Assembly (NCBI RefSeq): GCF_032594915.1
Contig: NZ_CP118733.1
Location: 1,922,001 to 1,986,000, forward strand
Reading direction: 5' to 3'
From: Streptococcus sp. 29896
Lineage (GTDB): Bacteria; Bacillota; Bacilli; Lactobacillales; Streptococcaceae
DNA: 64,000 nt
In this document: piece after piece, positions 35,663 to 44,485 of the stretch
Position numbering within the stretch: the first letter of the stretch is position 1
Layout: the number at the start of each line of letters is the position of its first letter
Made by a program: the position numbers and the translations under genes
Notes under the pieces: generated by a model
Databases searched by the model: none
Seen by the model: the letters and a program-made list of their open reading frames with translations, nothing else
What the model was told of the DNA's origin: nothing

Positions 35663-37351
35663 CTAATACAAATCCGTTTCCAGATCGGAACTAGCTAAGC
35701 TTGCCAATAATTCATTGGCAATCAGATTTTGCAAACGCTGTTTCAATTCCAAGGCTTCCTGGCCATTTTCAACATATGACGCTAGGAGTTTGTCCAATTC
35801 CATGGCAAAACCTTTTTGGCTGTCTGTCAGACTGCGGTATTTGGCAAAATGAATCAAACGCAAGACATCATCAAAATCCAGAATCGGATGAACCTGAATC
35901 ACAGGCAAATCCGTATCCGTCACTTCATTGGTCGAAATCAAGAAGTCCACCTCCAACAGGTCTTCCACACTCTTAAATTGCTCTGTTGTAAAGACGGCAG
36001 AGATGGTTTTTTCAGGTAGGTGGTGCTGGCATTGTTTCATCAACAATTTCTGCACAGAAACTCCCTCATCACAGATAAGAAAGACAGTCGGACTGGTCAG
36101 CTTTCGACTACTGCTTCGACGAAGGGCTCCACCCAAATGCACCGTCAAATAAGCAATATCCTCATCTGTCAACTGGATTTGCCAGGCTTCCTCCAAGATA
36201 TGACTAGAAGATTTTGTCAATCGAAAGAGGGTGTCATACTTGTAGCGAATCTGGTCAACCAAGGGATTTCGCGATAAGATTCCATAGGTTTTTCGAAACA
36301 GCATGGCCTTGCAGTGAGCCAGCAAATCATGGGCTAGCTCCTCTTTTTTCTCCAAATCAAAATCTGAATGTAGTTCAAAATGACGGATAAAGGCATCGAC
36401 CACCTTCTTCAAATCCGCAAAATCCTGACTAGTAACATGGGCATCTCGGTCCTTTCGATAAGACAAGAGCAAGACGGCAATCAGCGACACTTCAATCTCG
36501 TCTAAATCAAGACCAAACTGCTCTTCTAAGGACTGGCTAATTTTTTGAGCAACACCATACTCAATCCGTTCATAAACCAAGGCAAATTCTCGGACAATCG
36601 CATCCTTTTCCTCCTGTTCTAAACTCATATTGCGATAGGTGAGCAGCATATAAGGAAGAATCTTAAGCATCAGTTCAATTTCAGAACGATTGATTTTCTT
36701 ACCAAGGTCTTTTTCAATACCATATACCTGGCGGGACAAAAACTGGGCCAAATCTTTTGAAAAAAGGGACTGGCAACCACTGAAAAGACTAACCTTGTCT
36801 TCCAAAATGCTGACAAAACTCTTGCTCGCTTCTGTGAACAAACTATAGAGTAAAGAGTGGATATATTGGATTTTTGTCAAGGGATGACAGGCCAGATCGT
36901 AGCCTTGTGACTTAGAAACATAGAGGGTCATCTGATACTGTTCCTTACTCAATCGACTGCGGATTTCATTAAGGTCATTGAGAACAGTATTTCGTGAAAC
37001 CTCTGTCAGATCCATTAATTTTTCCAAGGTAATCCGTTCGCGCGCGATACAAATATAAAGGAGCATCAACTGCATGCGCTCATCCATATTCATAATGTAG
37101 CTATAGGAATCAATGGTCGAAAGCAGATAACGGCAAACTTGCCGTTGGCTATCTGACAAGCGGATTCCAATGCGAGGCAGGCTCTCGATTGGCTCGACAT
37201 GATCTGGAAAGGCAGCGTTAATCTTTTCCAGATGGTAGTAAATTTTCCGTCTGGATTGCTGCAACTCCTTTGAAATTTTCATGATTGTTTCCGACTCTTG
37301 CAGTCCAATCAAATACCGTAACAAGGCACAGCTACTTTGATCTAGAAACAC
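35663..37351 (-). CDS. ulaR: PRD-type transcriptional regulator of ascorbate utilisation (UlaR-like)
   Basis: 562 residues: N-terminal helix-turn-helix domains ('ETIMKISKELQQSRRKIYYHLEKIN' and 'ITLEKLMDLTEVSRNTVLNDLNEIR'), two PRDs (about 170-400) and an EIIB-like domain near 410-490 ('SPTVFLICDEGVSVQKLLMKQCQ'). There is no clear EIIA domain. I prefer the GTG at 37351, because AAGGAGG lies 7 nt upstream; the in-frame ATG at 37369 contains that ribosome site in its own codons. It lies between ulaG and the operon ulaABCDEF, and is the likely activator binding the twin palindromes. Confidence 0.85.
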   Translation of the reverse strand: MFLDQSSCALLRYLIGLQESETIMKISKELQQSRRKIYYHLEKINAAFPDHVEPIESLPRIGIRLSDSQRQVCRYLLSTIDSYSYIMNMDERMQLMLLYICIARERITLEKLMDLTEVSRNTVLNDLNEIRSRLSKEQYQMTLYVSKSQGYDLACHPLTKIQYIHSLLYSLFTEASKSFVSILEDKVSLFSGCQSLFSKDLAQFLSRQVYGIEKDLGKKINRSEIELMLKILPYMLLTYRNMSLEQEEKDAIVREFALVYERIEYGVAQKISQSLEEQFGLDLDEIEVSLIAVLLLSYRKDRDAHVTSQDFADLKKVVDAFIRHFELHSDFDLEKKEELAHDLLAHCKAMLFRKTYGILSRNPLVDQIRYKYDTLFRLTKSSSHILEEAWQIQLTDEDIAYLTVHLGGALRRSSSRKLTSPTVFLICDEGVSVQKLLMKQCQHHLPEKTISAVFTTEQFKSVEDLLEVDFLISTNEVTDTDLPVIQVHPILDFDDVLRLIHFAKYRSLTDSQKGFAMELDKLLASYVENGQEALELKQRLQNLIANELLASLASSDLETDLY

Positions 37352-37441
37352 CCCTATTCCTCCTTTCATATCTTATTCTATCTTACCATAATTGAAGTGG
37401 AGATTCTAACAATTATATAAATAGGTATGCATTTTTACACA

Positions 37442-38059
37442 TCAATAGATGCTCTTAATAATTTCTACCCGTGTGATCAAATCTCCGTGCATATTGTCAA
37501 TCCGTAGGGCGACATTTTTCAGATAGACACAGGCACCAATGGCGATCGTTTTTTCCTCTTCATTCAGTTTGCGAGTGACAAATTCGCGCAGAGTCTCACT
37601 ACCTTGGCTAGGAATTTTGACACGGGCAATGATATTGGCAACCTTGACCTTTTGACTGGCACGCATGATGATGTTATTGGAATCATCAAACTGGGTAAAG
37701 AGATATTTTCGCACCGCAAATAAGATGGCAACCGATACGATTCCAATCAAGTAATCCATACTGGAGCCGTGTTCCACAATCAATTGGCGAGCAATGGCAA
37801 CCAGGAGTACCTCAATCACCGTGCTAGGGGATTGTTTGCAGAGCATTTTGATAAATTCAACCCCAACTGCCAGGGTCATGGCTTTACTCAAAAAGCTCTG
37901 AATAAAAGCATCTGCCTGTATCTCACCTGTGAAGGACTGAAGGAGGTCAGCTAGTAGCAAGCCCGACAAGGCAAGAAGGGCAAGGCCTAAAATGGCAGAC
38001 AAGATCAACTCAAGATAGTAGGCAATCTCTGTCAGACTGTCTTGTAAAAATTTTCTCAT
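37442..38059 (-). CDS. PsiE-like membrane protein of unknown function
   Basis: 205 residues with about four hydrophobic helices in the first 130 ('LELILSAILGLALLALSGLLLADLL', 'MDYLIGIVSVAILFAVRKYLF') and a soluble C-terminal region. It resembles phosphate-starvation-inducible E (PsiE)-like membrane proteins; the match is by eye. ATG at 38059 follows AAGGAGAGG. It sits between the ula operon terminator and ulaR with no evident link to ascorbate. Confidence 0.65.
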   Translation of the reverse strand: MRKFLQDSLTEIAYYLELILSAILGLALLALSGLLLADLLQSFTGEIQADAFIQSFLSKAMTLAVGVEFIKMLCKQSPSTVIEVLLVAIARQLIVEHGSSMDYLIGIVSVAILFAVRKYLFTQFDDSNNIIMRASQKVKVANIIARVKIPSQGSETLREFVTRKLNEEEKTIAIGACVYLKNVALRIDNMHGDLITRVEIIKSIY

Positions 38060-38078
38060 ATCCTCTCCTTTCAAAAAA

Positions 38079-38112
38079 AGAAGAATGAGGAGAGCTCTTT
38101 TCTCATTCTTCT
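38079..38112 (-). terminator. ula operon terminator
   Basis: Perfect 11-bp stem AGAAGAATGAG/CTCATTCTTCT, followed by TTTTTTTG on the minus strand. Confidence 0.85.
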
Positions 38113-38135
38113 AATCCTTTTTCTAGAAATCAAGT

Positions 38136-38852
38136 TTAGTGAGCATCACCCTTCTGTCCGTAGTAGGCATTTGGACCATGTTTACGGAGGTAGTGCTTGT
38201 CCATGATATAGCTTGGCGCTGGCTCCACCCGTGGATTGATTTGTTCGGTGTAGCGGTTCATCCGAGCCACTTCCTCAAGGACAACGCTATGGTAAACTGC
38301 CTGAGCAGGATCCTTGCCCCAGGTGAATGGTCCGTGGTTGCGAACAACAATGCCTGGAACAGCAACTGGGTCAATGCCTCGACGCTCGAATTCCTCGATG
38401 ATAACTGCACCTGTTTCTTTTTCATAGGCCGAGTTTACTTCCTCAGCTGTCAAAGAACGGGCACACGGTACTGGGCCGTAGAAATAGTCCGCATGAGTTG
38501 TCCCATAGAATGGAATGTCACGACCAGCCTGAGCCCAACCCACTGCCTCTGTCGAATGCGTATGCACAACAGCATGGACATTTGGCCAAGACTTGTAGAG
38601 GGCAACGTGAGTCGCCAAGTCAGATGAAGGATTAAGATCACCTTCCACTACATTTCCATCCAAGTCCGTAACGACCATGTTTTCTGGGGACAATTTTTCA
38701 TAGTCCACACCAGAGGGCTTGATGACGATGCGACCAAGTTCTCGGCAGACTTCTGATACGTTGCCCCACGTAAACTTGACAAGTCCATGAGTAGGTAGGG
38801 CGATGTTGGCTTCATAGACCCGTTGGCGCATTTCCTGTAAATCTTTTGGCAT
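38136..38852 (-). CDS. ulaF: L-ribulose-5-phosphate 4-epimerase
   Basis: 238 residues, class II aldolase/AraD fold with zinc histidines in 'VHTHSTEAVGWAQ' and the late 'RNHGPFTWG'. It turns L-ribulose-5-phosphate into D-xylulose-5-phosphate for the pentose phosphate pathway. Its ATG overlaps the ulaE stop (TAATG). Confidence 0.94.
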   Translation of the reverse strand: MPKDLQEMRQRVYEANIALPTHGLVKFTWGNVSEVCRELGRIVIKPSGVDYEKLSPENMVVTDLDGNVVEGDLNPSSDLATHVALYKSWPNVHAVVHTHSTEAVGWAQAGRDIPFYGTTHADYFYGPVPCARSLTAEEVNSAYEKETGAVIIEEFERRGIDPVAVPGIVVRNHGPFTWGKDPAQAVYHSVVLEEVARMNRYTEQINPRVEPAPSYIMDKHYLRKHGPNAYYGQKGDAH

Positions 38853-39715
38853 TAGTTCAACCCCGCTTTCTCAATCAATGGATAGAGGAAATCTTGTGCC
38901 TCCTTGATAGCAGCTCGTGTTTCCTCAACTGTTTCGCAGTTTTCAGACCACATCTCAATCAAGAATGGACCTTGGTAGTTGGTCTTTTTCAAGACTGCAA
39001 ACATATGCTCCCAGTCCACACAGCCCTGACCGAATGGGACATCACGGAATTGACCCTTGGAGTTTTCAGTTACTGCATAGGTATCTTTCAAGTGAAGGGC
39101 TGCAATGGAACGGTGTCCCAGGTAAAATTCGCTGTAAATGTCATTGTGCCAAGCAGACACATTTCCAGTATCTGGATAGACAAAGAGATAAGGCGAGTCG
39201 ATTTCTTTTTCAACGGCTAGGTATTTTTCAATGGAGTTGATAAATGGATCATCCATGATCTCAATAGCCAACATGACCTGAGCCTGTTCTGCCCAGTCGC
39301 AAGCCTGACGAAGATTCTTTATGAAACGCTCTCTGGTTTCAGGTGATTTTTCCTCATAGTAGACGTCATAGCCAGCCAACTGGATGACCCGAACCCCCAA
39401 ATCCTGAGCCAGTTCGATACACTGCTTCATGGTTTCTAGGGACTTGGCTTCAAGAGCAGGGTCATTGGAGCCAAGCGGATAGCGACGGTGACCAGAGAAG
39501 CAAATAGTTGGAATACGAACACCTGTTTCATAGATGGCCTTGACCATCTCCAAACGCTCTTCCTTGGTCCACTCCAAGCGAGCTAGGCGAGCATCGCTCT
39601 CATCCACCGACATTTCCACAAAGTCGAAACCTAATTCTTTGGCAAACTCCAAACGCTCCTTCCATGTGAAGTGCTTGGGTGTTGCCTTTTCATATATTCC
39701 GATTGGTCGTGCCAT
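38852..39715 (-). CDS. ulaE: L-ribulose-5-phosphate 3-epimerase (L-xylulose-5-phosphate 3-epimerase)
   Basis: 287 residues, TIM-barrel xylose-isomerase-like fold ('FDFVEMSVDES', 'LDIEIMDDPFINS'-like 'LAIEIMDDPFINS', 'FLIEMWSENCETVEE'). It epimerises L-xylulose-5-phosphate to L-ribulose-5-phosphate. The ATG at 39715 lies 5 bp after the ulaD stop, whose final GGGGG serves as ribosome site. Confidence 0.93.
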   Translation of the reverse strand: MARPIGIYEKATPKHFTWKERLEFAKELGFDFVEMSVDESDARLARLEWTKEERLEMVKAIYETGVRIPTICFSGHRRYPLGSNDPALEAKSLETMKQCIELAQDLGVRVIQLAGYDVYYEEKSPETRERFIKNLRQACDWAEQAQVMLAIEIMDDPFINSIEKYLAVEKEIDSPYLFVYPDTGNVSAWHNDIYSEFYLGHRSIAALHLKDTYAVTENSKGQFRDVPFGQGCVDWEHMFAVLKKTNYQGPFLIEMWSENCETVEETRAAIKEAQDFLYPLIEKAGLN

Positions 39716-39720
39716 GGGTC

Positions 39721-40386
39721 TTACCCCCAAATACGACGGATTTCGTCTTTAAATTCACGCGCCGCAGCTGCTGGATCTGCCGCTTCTGTAATACCGCGGC
39801 CTGCGATAAAGGTGAAGACATCTACACCTTCGAAAAGCTTGAGCGTATCAACATCCAAACCGCCTGTTACAGAAACACGGAAGCCCATATCAACCAATTT
39901 TTTCACTTTATTGAGGTCTTTTTCGCCCCAAGTTTCGCCAGCAAGGAGGGCATCACGAGATTGGTGGTAGATCGCTTGGGAAATACCTGCATCCAACCAG
40001 AGTTGAGCCTGTTCATAAGTCCAATCACCGTAAAGCTCGATTTGGATTTCACCCTTGTCACCACGAACTTCCTTGATGGCCTTCAAAGCTGCTTCCATAG
40101 TTGGAATAGTTGCAGAACAGATACAAGTCATCCAGTCCGCACCACGAACAGCATTGTTTTTAGCAACCGTACCACCAGCATCCGCACACTTGGTATCCGC
40201 AACGATAATCTTGTCTGGGAAAAGGCTACGAAGCACTTCTACCAACTCGCTACCAACTTGGAGCAAGCAAACCGTTCCTGCTTCAATAACATCCACTTCA
40301 TGACCAACGGAGACAGCCGCTTTAATCGCTCCTTGCAAGTCTGAATGGTCAAGGGCAACCTGTAAATTTGGGATATGTTTTGTCAT
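39721..40386 (-). CDS. ulaD: 3-keto-L-gulonate-6-phosphate decarboxylase
   Basis: 221 residues of the OMP-decarboxylase superfamily with 'IIVADTKCADAGG' (D-x-K-x2-D) and 'ITVTGGLDVDTLKLF'-like phosphate-binding strand. It decarboxylates 3-keto-L-gulonate-6-phosphate to L-xylulose-5-phosphate. It is the fourth gene of ulaABCDEF. Confidence 0.95.
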   Translation of the reverse strand: MTKHIPNLQVALDHSDLQGAIKAAVSVGHEVDVIEAGTVCLLQVGSELVEVLRSLFPDKIIVADTKCADAGGTVAKNNAVRGADWMTCICSATIPTMEAALKAIKEVRGDKGEIQIELYGDWTYEQAQLWLDAGISQAIYHQSRDALLAGETWGEKDLNKVKKLVDMGFRVSVTGGLDVDTLKLFEGVDVFTFIAGRGITEAADPAAAAREFKDEIRRIWG

Positions 40387-40398
40387 CTTTTCTTCCTC

Positions 40399-40884
40399 CT
40401 AGCTATCCAAGTCTAAACCTTCTAAGTACGGGCTATTTTTTGATTCTTCCACCATTGCTAAGACTTCCTCCGGTGTCTGACAAGCTACCAGACGCTCAAT
40501 GGAATTTTCCAATTCAAAGAGAGCAATAATTTGTGGAATAGCTACTGACGTGTGAATCTTTGGATCTGTCGCAGCCAAGGTCAACAGAACAGAAACCTCC
40601 TTACCGTCTGAAAAGGCTACTGGTTTTGTTAAGGTAATCAAGGCAAAGGAATCCTTCAAGACACCGACACCCGCTTGGGCATGAGGCATAGCCATGCCGG
40701 GCATGAGCACATAGTAGGGACCATATTCTTCGGTCGAAGCAATAATGGCATCATAGTATTCTTCTGTCGCAGCACCACTTTCAATCAGCGGTTCAACAGC
40801 CTTGTGAACAGCCTCCTGCCAGGTTTCCGCCGTCAATCCCAAGCGAATGGAATTGTTTTCTGTAAATGATTTTTGTAAATTCAT
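40399..40884 (-). CDS. ulaC: PTS ascorbate EIIA component
   Basis: 161 residues of the fructose/mannitol-ascorbate EIIA type, with the phospho-histidine in 'MPGMAMPHAQAGVGV'. It donates phosphate to UlaB. It starts after AGGGAGGAACGAGT. Confidence 0.93.
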   Translation of the reverse strand: MNLQKSFTENNSIRLGLTAETWQEAVHKAVEPLIESGAATEEYYDAIIASTEEYGPYYVLMPGMAMPHAQAGVGVLKDSFALITLTKPVAFSDGKEVSVLLTLAATDPKIHTSVAIPQIIALFELENSIERLVACQTPEEVLAMVEESKNSPYLEGLDLDS

Positions 40885-40937
40885 ACTCGTTCCTCCCTAT
40901 TTGAAAGGGGATGGGAAGAAATCCCGTCCCCTATTCA

Positions 40938-41216
40938 TTACAATACTTGACTAAGTTTAGTCTTGATTTCGTTGTCGTCCATGAGGTTGTCAAGACCAAC
41001 CAAATGACCTTTCGTACGACCTTCCAATTCAGCAATCAAGTGATTGGATGCAACCACAATATCGTATCCTGCTGCCAAACCTTTTGCTTCACCTACTGAG
41101 CAAGAAGCCGATTGGAAATCTGTTACACCGAGTTGACGAAGAGCGTTTTCAACCTTCATCTTGATAACCATGGATGAACCCATGCCATTACCACAAGCTG
41201 TTAATACCTTAACCAT
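40938..41216 (-). CDS. ulaB: PTS ascorbate EIIB component
   Basis: 92 residues of EIIB-Lac/ascorbate fold with the phosphocysteine loop 'LTACGNGMGSSMVIKMKVEN' near the N-terminus (Cys8). It passes phosphate to ascorbate during transport through UlaA. Confidence 0.94.
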   Translation of the reverse strand: MVKVLTACGNGMGSSMVIKMKVENALRQLGVTDFQSASCSVGEAKGLAAGYDIVVASNHLIAELEGRTKGHLVGLDNLMDDNEIKTKLSQVL

Positions 41217-41293
41217 ATTGTTTTCTCCTGTGTTTTTATAAAATATATTTTGTTTTTTTAATGAACCAAGTAATAAATAAAGTTTTGTTCTGT

Positions 41294-41313
41294 TGATTTT
41301 CGAAGAGTGTTAG
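41294..41313. repeat. BOX-end remnant at the 3' end of ulaA
   Basis: TTGATTTTCGAAGAGTGTTA matches the terminal sequence of BOX elements (as at 2646-2662) except one base; only this end is present. It includes the ulaA stop codon. Confidence 0.45.
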
Positions 41314-42758
41314 TCTGCTTGCGCCTCACCGCGATAGTAAGCTTCCTTATCTTTTGCTTTAGCAAATTGCAACTGTGGAATTGCCAACAAGAAGAGGCAG
41401 ACAAGAATGAAGCCAGCAATACCAAGGTACTTGAAGCTATATGCAAATGGCAACCAAGGGATTTCGAAGTCGATATTTCCGTGGTAACCACCGCTCAATT
41501 CAAGCAAGCCGACGCAGACTGCACCAAGGGCAACTTGAAGAACACCTGAGAGGAAGGAAAGAATTGCTGCTGCTTTCCAACCACCACGTTTGTCTGCGTA
41601 AACCGCGATAGCGGCATTGTCAAAGAATACTGGTACGAAACCGGTGATGATGAGGATTGGGCTCTTGAAGACAATCAAGAGAACGATGGTAATCAATTGA
41701 CCAATCAAACCGAAGGCAAAGCCTGAAAGAACTGCGTTAGATGAGCCGAAGCCGTAAGAAGCTGCAACGTCCACCGCTGGGAATGAACCAGGAAGCAACT
41801 TGCTTGAGATACCTTGGAAGGCATTTGTCAATTCTGCTACGAACATGCGGACACCTTGCATCAAGATGAAGAGATAAACTGAGAAAGTGAAAGCTGTTTG
41901 AACAACGTACATGAAGAAGGCTTGTTTTGCTGGGTTATATGGTGTGCCTGAAGTGATGACTTCTGGGTTTGCCATGATTTCTGGACCCAAGATGAACAAA
42001 ATTACACCGAAGAAGACCAACATCAAGGTTGCAGATGCAACAACTGTATCATGGAAGATGTTGAGGAAGCTAGGCAACTTCAAGTTATCCAAGTTGTCTT
42101 CTTTTTTACCAAGTTTTGGAGCAATCTTATCTACAAACCAGATAGCAAATTGTTGTTGGTGACCGATGGCAAATCCACCTCCACCTGTCAAGCGTTGCGT
42201 TGCTTCAACGGTCATGTTTGAGCTAACCGCCCAGTAGATACCGCAGATGATACCGATAGCTGCTGTACCAAATTCATTACGGAGCCCTGGAATCAAGAAA
42301 AGCACCATCAAGGAAATAGTTGCAGCCTGTTGAACCATGATGTGACCAGTGATGAACAGAGTCCGTACTTTTGTGACCTTACGAAGTGCCACCAAGAGGA
42401 TATTGACACCAAAACCGATCAAGAGAGCTGTCGTTGCTGCTGATACGAAATCAGGAAACTCTTCCGCAATTTTTCCGTTTGCCGCTGCAAGACCGAAGTA
42501 AGGGTCAATAACCGCCGCATCGATTTGGAACTTGTAGTTCAAGGCTGCCAAGATTGGACGGAAGGTTGTTACCAAACCACCTGCAGCTACGTTCAAAATC
42601 ATGTAGCCGACCGTTGCTTTGATAAACCCTGCAAAGACATCATGAGGCTTTTTCTTTAAGAGGGCATAACCCACCAATACCAAAAGACCTACGAAGAAAG
42701 CTGGATTCTGCAAGATGTTTTGCGAGAACCAGTTTAATGGGGTTTGAAGAAAATCCAT
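41310..42758 (-). CDS. ulaA: PTS ascorbate EIIC component (permease)
   Basis: 482 residues with about 11 membrane segments and the UlaA signature regions 'TEATQRLTGGGGFAIGHQQQFAIW' and 'LLPGSFPAVDVAASYGFGSSNAVLSGFAFG'. It takes up L-ascorbate as ascorbate-6-phosphate with UlaB and UlaC. It is the first gene of ulaABCDEF, with operator and cre in its promoter. Its stop codon lies in a BOX remnant. Confidence 0.95.
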   Translation of the reverse strand: MDFLQTPLNWFSQNILQNPAFFVGLLVLVGYALLKKKPHDVFAGFIKATVGYMILNVAAGGLVTTFRPILAALNYKFQIDAAVIDPYFGLAAANGKIAEEFPDFVSAATTALLIGFGVNILLVALRKVTKVRTLFITGHIMVQQAATISLMVLFLIPGLRNEFGTAAIGIICGIYWAVSSNMTVEATQRLTGGGGFAIGHQQQFAIWFVDKIAPKLGKKEDNLDNLKLPSFLNIFHDTVVASATLMLVFFGVILFILGPEIMANPEVITSGTPYNPAKQAFFMYVVQTAFTFSVYLFILMQGVRMFVAELTNAFQGISSKLLPGSFPAVDVAASYGFGSSNAVLSGFAFGLIGQLITIVLLIVFKSPILIITGFVPVFFDNAAIAVYADKRGGWKAAAILSFLSGVLQVALGAVCVGLLELSGGYHGNIDFEIPWLPFAYSFKYLGIAGFILVCLFLLAIPQLQFAKAKDKEAYYRGEAQAD

Positions 42759-42795
42759 TTTTCATTCTCCTTTTTGAAATGATTTTTATGGCTTT

Positions 42796-42861
42796 ATTAT
42801 AATTCTTGAAAGCGCAAACAAAAAGACCAAATAAAACACAGGCTTGTGTTCACTCTTGGAC
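42796..42861 (-). promoter_or_regulatory. ulaA promoter: UlaR-type operator, cre and -10
   Basis: TATAAT at 42796-42801. TGAAAGCGCAAACA (42807-42820) fits cre at 13 of 14 positions. A 37-bp palindrome (42825-42861) is identical to the ulaG copy except two bases, and ends exactly 23 bp before the -10, as at ulaG. This supports activation by one regulator plus catabolite repression. Confidence 0.8.
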
Positions 42862-42935
42862 CATTTCCCGAACAAAGCCCATTTTCAGCCTCAGCCCTAC
42901 TTTTTCTCCTCCTTCCTCTACCCCAAGAAAAAAAC

Positions 42936-42957
42936 AGACCGCTCCCTCTAGCGGTCT
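42936..42957 (-). terminator. Sortase gene terminator
   Basis: AGACCGCT/AGCGGTCT perfect 8-bp stem, 6-nt loop, then TTTTTTT on the minus strand. Confidence 0.85.
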
Positions 42958-42988
42958 GCCACTCTATGATCATAGAAAGAATAGAAGC

Positions 42989-43816
42989 CTAACGTGTCGC
43001 CTGATAAACCAGTTCGGACTGATGGTTTTTGAGAAACTCAACCATCTCTGAATCAGGAATCTGGCGACAATAAAGATTAGCCCGTATCGTCACATCCTCT
43101 TCTCGACATGTTGACAAGACAATGTAGCGGTCCGTTGATTGGATAGTAATGGATGGGTTTCGTGTCACCGCATCGCGACTCACCATAGCCAACTGGGTTA
43201 CAAATTGCTTATCATCTTCAAAACTTGTACGATAAAAAGCAGTCGTCTCCGGAACGATAATCAAAAAAGCCGCCTGATAGTAGTAGATTCGTTCAGGTGT
43301 CTGAATGACAATGTAAGGATGTTGATCAAAATATTCCTGGTTATCATAGAAATTGACATCATTAAACATCCGATGGTCTGGAACAGCTGTACCCCTAGCA
43401 TGCCCAAATAGCCAAGTCAATTGGTCGCTGAAATCGCTCCTGTTATCCATATCCATGAAGACCGTCCCCATATAGGGATCATATCCCCCATCAAAGGTCT
43501 TTGATAGATAGGTCGCATTGTCACCCGTTTGCACCACAGGTTCATCCAACATGGTTCCTGGTGCATAAATATAGGCGATTGTCTCTGGGTTGATAGCCTG
43601 TAGGCTTGCAAACTGACTGGCCAGGTTGGCTTTTTCTTCCTCTGAAACCTGATAAGAAGAAGGAGGCTTCTCTGCCTGACTGCTGGACTTGGTCACCGAT
43701 GACTGAGTTCTCTCTACCTGACTTGTTTGCGTGCTTAGTAAGGTAAAGGAGATAAAAGCAAGGGACACAAGGGCCAACAGACCTAGCAGTAGGGGTAGGA
43801 CTTTAGATCTCTTCAT
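42989..43816 (-). CDS. Class B sortase
   Basis: 275 residues: N-terminal membrane anchor (about 7-28), Ser/Gln-rich stalk, then a sortase beta-barrel. Catalytic residues are visible: His139 (LFGHARG), Cys237 (LSTC) and Arg245 (TIRANLY). The LSTC and spacing fit class B (SrtB-like). No pilin or typical sortase substrate cluster is nearby; the next gene upstream encodes a small secreted protein ending LPKTS. Sortases join surface proteins to peptidoglycan. A GGAG precedes the ATG. Confidence 0.88.
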   Translation of the reverse strand: MKRSKVLPLLLGLLALVSLAFISFTLLSTQTSQVERTQSSVTKSSSQAEKPPSSYQVSEEEKANLASQFASLQAINPETIAYIYAPGTMLDEPVVQTGDNATYLSKTFDGGYDPYMGTVFMDMDNRSDFSDQLTWLFGHARGTAVPDHRMFNDVNFYDNQEYFDQHPYIVIQTPERIYYYQAAFLIIVPETTAFYRTSFEDDKQFVTQLAMVSRDAVTRNPSITIQSTDRYIVLSTCREEDVTIRANLYCRQIPDSEMVEFLKNHQSELVYQATR

Positions 43817-43848
43817 CGTAGTAGGCTCCTATTATGAATGAAAATAAA

Positions 43849-43867
43849 GTTGCCAAGAGCTGGCAAC
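43849..43867 (-). terminator. Terminator of the small secreted protein gene
   Basis: GTTGCCA/TGGCAAC stem; the minus strand continues TTTATTTTC. Confidence 0.65.
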
Positions 43868-43896
43868 CTTATTTATCAGAATGGGTGATGGGCAAC

Positions 43897-44334
43897 TTAT
43901 TTCGCTACGCTTGTTTTAGGCAATACTTTTGCAGCTGGTGCTTCAGTTGGAACTTCCACATCCGTTGCAATGCCATATACATAGCCCTTACCATCCTTAT
44001 CAATCGCACCCTTCAGGTTCAATGCCTCTTTAGTAGGTGCTGTTGTAGGAACCGCTGTAATCAACACTTCGCCATCCACAACAGTCGCTTCATATTTCAA
44101 CTCAGCAGTATGATCTGATGTAGTTGGTGCTTCAGCTGGAACTTGTACATAAACAGACTCACCTGCCGCCAATGACGCTTCAATATCCAAAGTTGGAAGT
44201 ACTTCAGCTGTAGGCGCTTCAATAGCGGAATGATTGTTTGGATCGATGGTTGTGCCAGGTTCCAAAGCAAATACAGGACTAGCCAAGACTGTTAAAAGAG
44301 CAAGACCAGACAAGGTAACAAGTGACTTTTTCAT
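43897..44334 (-). CDS. Small secreted protein with C-terminal LPKTS motif
   Basis: 145 residues. A clear signal peptide (KKSLVTLSGLALLTVLASPVFA, cut near residue 23) is followed by an acidic Thr/Pro/Val-rich region with internal similarity (EAPTAEVLPT and EAPAAKVLPKT). It ends VLPKTSVAK: an LPxT-type sortase motif but with no hydrophobic stretch or long basic tail, so it is not a normal cell-wall anchor signal. ATG at 44334 follows AGGAG. The promoter has a cre at the transcription start. It lies between a class B sortase and apuA; being the sortase's substrate is only a hypothesis. Confidence 0.75.
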   Translation of the reverse strand: MKKSLVTLSGLALLTVLASPVFALEPGTTIDPNNHSAIEAPTAEVLPTLDIEASLAAGESVYVQVPAEAPTTSDHTAELKYEATVVDGEVLITAVPTTAPTKEALNLKGAIDKDGKGYVYGIATDVEVPTEAPAAKVLPKTSVAK

Positions 44335-44370
44335 AGTATTCTCCTTTCTTACTAAAGAAAAAAATGATAT

Positions 44371-44418
44371 CGAAAACGTTTCCAACTCTATTATACGGAA
44401 AATTATTTCGAAAATCAA
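44371..44418 (-). promoter_or_regulatory. Promoter with downstream cre for the small secreted protein
   Basis: TTGATT (44413-44418), 17-bp spacer, TATAAT (44390-44395). TGGAAACGTTTTCG (44371-44384) fits cre at 12 of 14 positions and covers the predicted start, a roadblock position. Confidence 0.7.
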
Positions 44419-44450
44419 AAAATTGTATGTTCATATGTGAAATTAAAAAA

Positions 44451-44473
44451 CAGCTCCGATTAAATCGAAGCTG
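44451..44473 (-). terminator. apuA terminator
   Basis: Minus-strand CAGCTTCGAT-TTA-ATCGGAGCTG followed by TTTTTTAA, 12 bp after the apuA stop. Confidence 0.85.
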
Positions 44474-44485
44474 TTGGAGGAAATC

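Noticed and set aside
39679-40344. Long plus-strand reading frame of 221 codons opposite ulaD
   Set aside because: It is the mirror of a well-conserved ulaD gene, has no ribosome site or recognisable domain, and arises from codon bias of the real gene.
42820-43051. Plus-strand frame of 81 codons between ulaA and the sortase gene
   Set aside because: It covers the UlaR-type operator and the sortase terminator and has no recognisable features.
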